Shown piece by piece: positions 6,004 through 11,213 of a stretch of 11,213 nt of DNA (its first letter is position 1; every line of letters starts with the position of its first letter). The DNA comes from Deltaproteobacteria bacterium. Its GTDB lineage: Bacteria > Desulfobacterota_D > UBA1144 > Nemesobacterales > N074bin48. Below the pieces are notes generated by a model, which had not been told where the DNA came from, did no database searches, and saw nothing but the letters and a program-made list of their open reading frames with translations. Position numbers and translations under genes: made by a program. The DNA is taken from the NCBI GenBank assembly GCA_004356685.1, contig SMWS01000029.1, positions 1 through 11,213 of the forward strand, written 5' to 3'.

Positions 6004-6025
6004 AAGGAATCAATTGTACTTTAAT
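6004..6025. repeat. 22-base motif, copy 1 (between ptsP and the M50 gene)
   Basis: AAGGAATCAATTGTACTTTAAT matches 10955-10976 at 18 of 22 positions, with identical ends (first 10 and last 7 bases). Both copies lie upstream of leftward genes in non-coding DNA. It may be a shared regulatory site or chance in AT-rich sequence. Confidence 0.3.
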
Positions 6026-6048
6026 TTTCAGAAACACTACTTTTAAAT

Positions 6049-8346
6049 CTAATAGAGTTCACTTAGTGAAGGATATATGCTTTCAATTACTTCGTTTAGA
6101 TAGGCTTCAATCTCTTTTGCCTTTTTTTCAAACAATATATGCTTTTTGATATCTTCCAATAAAGCTATATCTATATTATTTACCAGATATCTTATTACAG
6201 GGGCTCTTGTTGGTGAAACACTAAGGACTCTGTACCCTAAAGAAAGCAATATTAAAGATCCTGAAATCGATCCTGCAATCTCGCCACAGAGCGATATTTC
6301 CATATGCATATGCTCAGTTTTTCTAAATAGATCGTATAGCATTCTAATGACAGATGGGTGGAAACTCGAATACAGGTGCCCTACTTCATTGGAATTACGA
6401 TCCACTGCCAGTAGATATTGAATAAGGTCATTTGTACCAATAGAAATAAAATCCACAAGATGCCTGTAGTCTTCAAGCTGATATATGAGTCCGGGCACTT
6501 CTATCATCATACCCAGAGGCGGAAGCTCGGTTTTGTTTACTCCAAGCTCATCTCCGATTTGCTCTATTAGCTCTTTTGCTGTTTCTACTTCCCAAATATT
6601 TGTAATCATCGGAAGCAGTATTCTAAATTTATGCCCTCTTGTGCCGGCAAGAAGTATTGCCTTAATCTGATCCTCAAAAGTTTCTAAGTATTCCATGGAA
6701 AATCTTATCGCTCTCAGGCCCAGAAGAGGATTTTCTTCATCAGGAAATTTTAGATAAGGAAGCAGTTTGTCGGCTCCAACATCAAGAGTTCTCACTGTTA
6801 TATAACCCTTAAATTTTTCTGCCACTTTGTCATAAATATCTACTTGCTCTTTTAATTCAGGCCATTTATCAAACTGAGAAAATGCAAACTCTGTTCTGAA
6901 AAGTCCAACATCTTGTAGTCCGTACTGGCCGGCAAGCGATACATCAATTGGAAACCCTATATTTGCCGTAAGCTTAAGTGCAATATCTTTATTTGTATCT
7001 TTTAAACTTTCCTTTTCTATAAAATCTCTTAGTTTCTCAAATTTTGAAAACTTGCTCTGATATTGTTTAATCAGATCACGGGATGGCTGGGTAATTACAA
7101 ATCCGGTCTTTCCGTCTACAATAATTTTTTCACCCGTATTTAAGAGATCACATATATTTTCTATACCAACGACAGCGGGTATGCCAAGAGATTTAGCTAA
7201 AATTACAAGATGTGATGTTTCTCCGCCCTTTTCTGTAACTATTGCCGCTATCTTATTTTTATAGAGCATAGAAATAAACGATGGGCCTATATCCCTGGCA
7301 ACGAGTATTGACCCATTCTTAACTTCAGATTCAATGGTTCCATTTGTTTTTGTCTCTATTAGATACTGCAATACCCTTTGCCCAATATCTCTAAAATCAC
7401 CCGCCCTCTCCTTAAAATATATATCCGTCAGGTTTTCAAAATGCTTAGCAACATCTTCAACAGTATCAATAAGAGCTCTTTCAGCAGAAACTTTTTTCTT
7501 ATTTATTTTTTCAAGAATCTTATTTTTAAAGCTTGAGTCATTGAGAATAAGCAGGTGAGTTTCAAAAATATTTATTTCACTTTCTGTCAGTATATGTTTA
7601 GTTTTTAGCTCATTAATTAAAGAATCCAGATCTTTTTTAACGCTTATAAAAGCATTTACCATCTTTTCGCATTCCTCTTCAATTGTACCTTTGGGTATGT
7701 CATCAGGGTTATACTGATCGTATAAACCTTTAAATATATAAACATTGCCGACAGCAAAACCCGATGATACTCCTTTTCCCTGAAGAGTTACTCTTATCCT
7801 TTTCTTAGAACTAGGCGGTTTTAATCTTTCAAGACTATCGGCAACTTCCAGTAGCGCTGCGAGTCTGTTTGATATAATTTGAAAAAAAGATTCTTCGGAA
7901 GGATGAATCAGCCTTCGTTCATTTGTTTGAGCTACAAGCACTCCCATAAATCTATTCTGCAGCTGAATTGGCAGTCCAATATAACTTTCATATTCTTCTT
8001 CCCCAATTTCTGGGAAATATTTATAATAGGGGTGTTCTGAAGCAGGCATAGCAATTAGCGGTCTTTTAGACGTAAATACATAACCTGTCAGTCCCTCAGA
8101 CGATTTGAGTGTTATAGGGTTTTGCAGATTTACTTTTAGCCCTCTGGTTGCCTTTAAAACTAACTGTTCTTTATCTCCGTCCCATAGATATACAGAAACA
8201 ATATCAAAATTCAGCGCGTCTCCAATCTTATTTACAACCTGATCTAGAATATTACTAAGACCAGATGTACGGTTAATAAGATCGCCTATCTCCTGGACAA
8301 CTTTCAGATGGAAGTCCGCTCTATCAATAGTTCTAATATTTTGCAT
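6049..8346 (-). CDS. ptsP: PEP-protein phosphotransferase with GAF domain (nitrogen-PTS enzyme I)
   Basis: This enzyme takes phosphate from phosphoenolpyruvate onto a histidine and passes it to an HPr/NPr-type carrier, starting the regulatory PTSNtr relay in the cytosol. The 765-aa length fits PtsP (E. coli about 748). Residues 15-168 form the GAF sensor; 185-330 are the helical carrier-binding part; GGETSHL holds the phospho-accepting His379 in the swivelling domain. The C-terminal TIM barrel has GLFRTEF (481-487), TLDVGADK, LLGLRAIR, MIEVPG with Glu616, SIGTNDLIQY and the proton-donor Cys687 in LCGEIAGS. All catalytic elements are intact. No NPr or EIIA-Ntr gene is in the window, so partners must be elsewhere. 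The start ATG lacks a Shine-Dalgarno site. It lies 46 bases after the EamA gene, so co-transcription is likely; a TATAAT in that gap could add a local promoter. Confidence 0.95.
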   Translation of the reverse strand: MQNIRTIDRADFHLKVVQEIGDLINRTSGLSNILDQVVNKIGDALNFDIVSVYLWDGDKEQLVLKATRGLKVNLQNPITLKSSEGLTGYVFTSKRPLIAMPASEHPYYKYFPEIGEEEYESYIGLPIQLQNRFMGVLVAQTNERRLIHPSEESFFQIISNRLAALLEVADSLERLKPPSSKKRIRVTLQGKGVSSGFAVGNVYIFKGLYDQYNPDDIPKGTIEEECEKMVNAFISVKKDLDSLINELKTKHILTESEINIFETHLLILNDSSFKNKILEKINKKKVSAERALIDTVEDVAKHFENLTDIYFKERAGDFRDIGQRVLQYLIETKTNGTIESEVKNGSILVARDIGPSFISMLYKNKIAAIVTEKGGETSHLVILAKSLGIPAVVGIENICDLLNTGEKIIVDGKTGFVITQPSRDLIKQYQSKFSKFEKLRDFIEKESLKDTNKDIALKLTANIGFPIDVSLAGQYGLQDVGLFRTEFAFSQFDKWPELKEQVDIYDKVAEKFKGYITVRTLDVGADKLLPYLKFPDEENPLLGLRAIRFSMEYLETFEDQIKAILLAGTRGHKFRILLPMITNIWEVETAKELIEQIGDELGVNKTELPPLGMMIEVPGLIYQLEDYRHLVDFISIGTNDLIQYLLAVDRNSNEVGHLYSSFHPSVIRMLYDLFRKTEHMHMEISLCGEIAGSISGSLILLSLGYRVLSVSPTRAPVIRYLVNNIDIALLEDIKKHILFEKKAKEIEAYLNEVIESIYPSLSELY

Positions 8347-8392
8347 AAAAATTTATCTGTAGATTAAGATGGTACACTTATTATATTATATT

Positions 8393-8806
8393 TTATTTCG
8401 CAAGCAACACAGCAGATACTACCGCTAAACTTACACCAGCAACTTCCCTGACTCCCAGTCTCTCACCCAAAAATACAAATGCGAGAATCACGGTAATAGC
8501 AGGATAAAGACCAGTTAGAGGAACTATTACCGAAAGCTTTGCATCCTTAAGAACTATAATAAAAAGAACTGTGCCAATTCCCCAGCTAAGCCCCATAAGC
8601 AGAGCCGGTATATTTAGTGCAAAACCGCTAAATATTTCATTTCTTTTTAACAGTATAATCATACACAATACAGTGATAGTTCCCATGCCTTCAAAAAAGT
8701 AGACTCTAAAGGGAATATCGCTGTCTGAAGCGATCTTGCCAAAGAAGCTTCCCAGGGCAAAAAGAGTAGTTGCAAGTAAAGCCAAGACAAACCATCTTTC
8801 TAACAT
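8393..8806 (-). CDS. Half-size EamA/DMT-superfamily transporter
   Basis: The 137-aa protein is a single EamA unit of about five hydrophobic segments (near 5-24, 33-53, 64-86, 92-113 and 120-136). The motif PLTGLYPAITVILAFVFLGE (97-116) before the last helix is the hallmark of the family. Full-length DMT transporters have two such units and ten helices; single-unit members of about 140 aa are common and probably work as dimers, so this is not necessarily a truncation. The substrate is unknown; family members export metabolites or amino acids. ATG at 8806-8804 is preceded by GAGGAG at good spacing. It is the first gene of the probable EamA-ptsP transcript and diverges from the ferredoxin reductase gene. 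Confidence 0.88.
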   Translation of the reverse strand: MLERWFVLALLATTLFALGSFFGKIASDSDIPFRVYFFEGMGTITVLCMIILLKRNEIFSGFALNIPALLMGLSWGIGTVLFIIVLKDAKLSVIVPLTGLYPAITVILAFVFLGERLGVREVAGVSLAVVSAVLLAK

Positions 8807-8952
8807 TTTTATCTCCTCTATAAATCAGATAATCGGCCTATAATTTATATTATAGAAATATAATTATTGGACTGTACTATTATTAAACTTTAAGTATATT
8901 AAGTGCCCTTATTTTTTAAATAATAACAATATCTTACAGATGACAAAATTAA

Positions 8953-8958
8953 TATAAA
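8953..8958 (+). promoter_or_regulatory. Possible -10 box for the ferredoxin reductase gene
   Basis: TATAAA lies 15 bases before the ATG at 8974, so a start site there would leave a leader of about eight bases. No convincing -35 is present at 16-18 bases, so the call is weak. Confidence 0.2.
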
Positions 8959-8973
8959 ATTTAGTGCAATTAA

Positions 8974-10371
8974 ATGAACGACGCAAACACTGCCAATACA
9001 AAATATAATGTGGCAATAATAGGATCGGGGCCTGCAGGTTTTTATGCAGCCGACCATCTTTTCAAAAATAAAGAACATACTTTTCATATTGATATGTACG
9101 ACCGCCTGCCTACACCGTTTGGACTCGTAAGATTGGGTGTAGCCCCTGACCACCAAAAAATTAAAACTGTCACAAGAGTATTCGATAAAATTGCCCAAAA
9201 TCCAAATTTCAGGTTTTTTGGCTATGTTGAATTTGGTAAAGATATTAAATTGGAGGATCTAAAAAAGCATTATCACATAATAATCTTTGCCACTGGCGCT
9301 CAAACAGATAGAACAATGAATATCCCCGGTGAAGACCTAAAGGGCTCTCATACTGCTACTGAATTTGTTGCCTGGTACAATGGACACCCCGATTACAAGG
9401 AAAGAGAATTCGATCTAAGTAAAGAAACAGTTGCAATTATAGGAGTGGGAAATGTAGCAGTTGATGTTGCAAGGATATTTTGCCTTAGTGAGCAAGAACT
9501 GCGTAAAACCGATATTTCAGATTATGCATTGGAAAAATTAGCTAAAAGTAATGTTAAAGAAGTTTATATGATAGGCAGAAGAGGTCCTGCACAGGCTGCT
9601 TTTACAAATCCGGAATTAAAAGAGCTTGGCAACCTGGAAAATGCAGATTTGATCTTGGATAATGAAGAAATTGAACCCGATCTAATAACTAAAAACTTTT
9701 TAGAAGAAAATGAAGATAAACAGACTAATAGAAAATTAGAACTTCTTAAAGAATTCTCATCAAATAAAGAAACAAATAAAAATAAAAAACTACATATAAG
9801 GTTTTTATTATCGCCAATAGAAATAGCTGGCAGCGATGATAATTCAATTAACTCTATAAAGTTAACCCGCAACGAACTTTACAAGTCCCCTGACGGCTCC
9901 ATCAGGCCCAGGTCGACAAATGAAAAAATAGAATTAGACGTGGGCCTTGTATTCAGATCAATCGGCTACCGTGGTGTTCCGCTACCAGATGTACCATTTA
10001 ATGAGGACTGGGGGGTAATATCAAATGAGAAAGGAAGAATCTTGGGTAAAGATAAAATTCATATCGAAGGCCTTTATGCAACAGGATGGATAAAACGAGG
10101 GCCGACCGGAGTTATAGGAACCAATAAAACAGATTCAGGTGAAACTGTAAAGTGCATCATAGATGATATTGCTGCAAATAAATTCAATAAACCTCAAGTG
10201 GTTGAGCCACAGTCAATTGAATCTTTAATAAAAGAAAGAAACGATAAATTCATTAATTATAAGCAGTGGCAAAAAGTGGATCAGTCTGAAATTGAGAGAG
10301 GTCAGCAACTTGGAAGACCCAGACTAAAATATACCGATATTGAAGAAATTCTCCGCGTTGCAAAAAGTTGA
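8974..10371 (+). CDS. NADPH-ferredoxin reductase, FprA / adrenodoxin reductase type
   Basis: The FAD flavoprotein moves electrons between NADPH and ferredoxin in the cytosol. At 465 aa it matches mycobacterial FprA and mitochondrial adrenodoxin reductase. In order: the FAD-binding GSGPAG (17-22), PTPFGLVRLGVAPDH (46-60) for ferredoxin and FAD contact, the NADPH-binding GVGNVAVDVAR (157-167), GRRGPAQAAFT (201-211) that recognises the NADP phosphate, and GWIKRGPTGVIGTN (371-384) with the C-terminal FAD contacts. Residues 220-275 form a charged variable stretch usual in this family. The C-terminal 55 residues carry the WQKVD...GRPR...KY segment also seen in relatives. An in-frame TAA directly precedes the ATG, fixing the start; no Shine-Dalgarno site is present. 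The ferredoxin partner is not encoded here. Confidence 0.94.
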   Translation: MNDANTANTKYNVAIIGSGPAGFYAADHLFKNKEHTFHIDMYDRLPTPFGLVRLGVAPDHQKIKTVTRVFDKIAQNPNFRFFGYVEFGKDIKLEDLKKHYHIIIFATGAQTDRTMNIPGEDLKGSHTATEFVAWYNGHPDYKEREFDLSKETVAIIGVGNVAVDVARIFCLSEQELRKTDISDYALEKLAKSNVKEVYMIGRRGPAQAAFTNPELKELGNLENADLILDNEEIEPDLITKNFLEENEDKQTNRKLELLKEFSSNKETNKNKKLHIRFLLSPIEIAGSDDNSINSIKLTRNELYKSPDGSIRPRSTNEKIELDVGLVFRSIGYRGVPLPDVPFNEDWGVISNEKGRILGKDKIHIEGLYATGWIKRGPTGVIGTNKTDSGETVKCIIDDIAANKFNKPQVVEPQSIESLIKERNDKFINYKQWQKVDQSEIERGQQLGRPRLKYTDIEEILRVAKS

Positions 10372-10386
10372 GAATATAATCTTACT

Positions 10387-10896
10387 TTAGTTAACTTTAT
10401 TATAATCTTTTATAAAAATATCGACCAACTGATTCAGACTGTTTAAAAGGCATGTATTAACCGAAATGGAATCGCAGTTCATAAGTTTTCCGGCAGACCA
10501 GGTATTGCCATGAATAATCTTATTTTGCTCTATCTGCGCTTTTATAAGAATGACTGACTGATACAACTCAATTTCAGTAAAGATAACATATTTTTGTCCT
10601 GAATAAGACCTGCTTGGAACAATTTTGATATAAAGATATGATCCTCCCAGCGTTTTCTCCCAATCTTTATACTCAACCACTTTTATTCGAGCTTCAGCTA
10701 ATTGTTGTTCTGCGCTTTTCTTAAGAGCTATTTCACTCACCCCGTCAGATTTAGCAAAGTCAGGCAAATGGTCAATTCTTACAGCGACAGCTGATATTCC
10801 TTTTAGAGATAAAGATGGAGATGCAGTTAAGCTTGTGATTGGAGTTAGGATAAGAGCAATAATAAAACAATAGAAAGTAAGATTAACCGTTCGCAT
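10387..10896 (-). CDS. Small secreted protein of unknown function
   Basis: The 169-aa protein starts with a typical signal peptide (Arg2, hydrophobic core 8-20, cleavage likely after TSLTA at 25) and has no lipobox, so a soluble periplasmic protein is expected. The mature part opens SLSLKGISAVAVRID, then a helix ending in LAEARIKVVEYKDWE, a strand-rich GGSYLYIKIVPSRSYSG and a paired strand FTEIELYQSVIL. It closes with NTWSAGKL and LVDIFIKDYNKVN. This order recalls an uncharacterised family of short periplasmic proteins with a 'LR.aGI.V' helix, 'YLYV.V' strand, 'TW..G' and C-terminal 'F..DY..VN' motifs; that is recollection, not a search. Cys141 and Cys149 could form a disulfide. The ATG lacks a Shine-Dalgarno site. 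The gene converges on the ferredoxin reductase gene with 15 bases between stops. Confidence 0.8.
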   Translation of the reverse strand: MRTVNLTFYCFIIALILTPITSLTASPSLSLKGISAVAVRIDHLPDFAKSDGVSEIALKKSAEQQLAEARIKVVEYKDWEKTLGGSYLYIKIVPSRSYSGQKYVIFTEIELYQSVILIKAQIEQNKIIHGNTWSAGKLMNCDSISVNTCLLNSLNQLVDIFIKDYNKVN

Positions 10897-10954
10897 TTTT
10901 TATAAGGGATTTACTAAATCAGAATTTTTTCAATTTATACTAATCATTAATTAT

Positions 10955-10976
10955 AAGGAATCAAATTCGCTTTAAT
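10955..10976. repeat. 22-base motif, copy 2 (upstream of the secreted protein gene)
   Basis: AAGGAATCAAATTCGCTTTAAT shares its first 10 and last 7 bases with the copy at 6004-6025. It lies about 60-80 bases before the ATG of the leftward secreted-protein gene. Confidence 0.3.
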
Positions 10977-11086
10977 AGTTAAAATAGGTAATAGATTCCG
11001 AATTAATTTATAATAACTCTCGGTATTTAATCTTAATGTATATTAATAAATGGAATTATATTAGGGTTTTATGGTATTATTTTCAC

Positions 11087-11127
11087 TAGACATACTATAT
11101 AATAAAATGATATAATAATGATATAAT
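11087..11127 (+). promoter_or_regulatory. Candidate rightward promoter with 11-bp tandem repeat
   Basis: AATGATATAAT is perfectly repeated head to tail (11106-11116 and 11117-11127), and each unit ends in TATAAT. TAGACA (11087-11092) lies 18 bases before the first TATAAT as a possible -35. It would drive a gene beyond the right edge. In such AT-rich DNA the -10 matches alone mean little. Confidence 0.3.
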
Positions 11128-11213
11128 ATAGATGGTATAGAAATTGCTTTTTAAAGACTATTAAATGACAAATTTTGTAATAAGATTTTTCATTTAATTA
11201 ACAATATGTGTCA

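Larger units (their letters stand above)
10897..11213. other. AT-rich non-coding end region
   Basis: No convincing gene is seen on either strand. It holds the upstream region of the small secreted protein gene (TATAAA-like boxes on the minus strand), the second 22-base motif, and a run of overlapping -10-like sequences near 11100-11130 pointing right toward DNA beyond the window. Confidence 0.5.

Noticed and set aside
8393..8806. EamA gene as a truncated pseudogene
   Set aside because: It has a good ribosome binding site, a clean end and the length of known single-unit EamA proteins, and no second-half remnant lies in the 46-base gap before ptsP.
8899..9198. Leftward 99-codon open frame
   Set aside because: It is a shadow of the 5' end of the ferredoxin reductase gene, whose FAD-binding motifs are clear on the other strand.

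Overview
The window is AT-rich bacterial chromosome with nine complete protein-coding genes, one gene cut by the left edge and one broken gene. The organism looks Gram-negative: there is a nitrogen-branch-type PTS enzyme I with a GAF sensor, a hexameric-type (type II) citrate synthase, and two secreted, probably periplasmic, proteins. The style of the REP-like repeats recalls Desulfobacterota-like or related environmental lineages, but nothing here fixes the taxon.

Layout: bases 1-77 hold the start of a leftward DoxX-like membrane protein gene. A divergent AT-rich spacer follows. Two rightward genes come next, an M42 aminopeptidase and a secreted TPR protein 19 bases apart, probably one transcript. 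Bases 2381-3171 are a gene-poor accessory patch with a GIY-YIG nuclease gene broken by an amber codon, inverted REP-like palindromes on both sides of it, and a third REP-like copy further on. A small orphan gene (118 aa) then runs convergently into gltA.

From 3539 to 8806 four genes point left. In transcription order they are a half-size EamA transporter, ptsP, a site-2 protease-like membrane protease (M50) and gltA. EamA and ptsP are close enough to be co-transcribed. gltA has its own candidate promoter, a palindrome in its leader and a strong ribosome binding site. A rightward FprA/adrenodoxin-reductase-type NADPH-ferredoxin reductase gene occupies 8974-10371 and converges on a leftward gene for a small secreted protein. 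The last 317 bases are AT-rich with no gene.

Most genes are housekeeping or general metabolism (TCA entry, redox transfer to ferredoxin, peptide turnover, nitrogen-PTS signalling), and they do not form one obvious pathway. I see no defence island, prophage, CRISPR array, tRNA or rRNA. The points most worth following are the REP-flanked GIY-YIG remnant, a terminator-like hairpin for gltA inside the convergent gene, and mixed translation-start signals: strong Shine-Dalgarno sites at three genes, none at the others, and a TTG start for the M50 gene.
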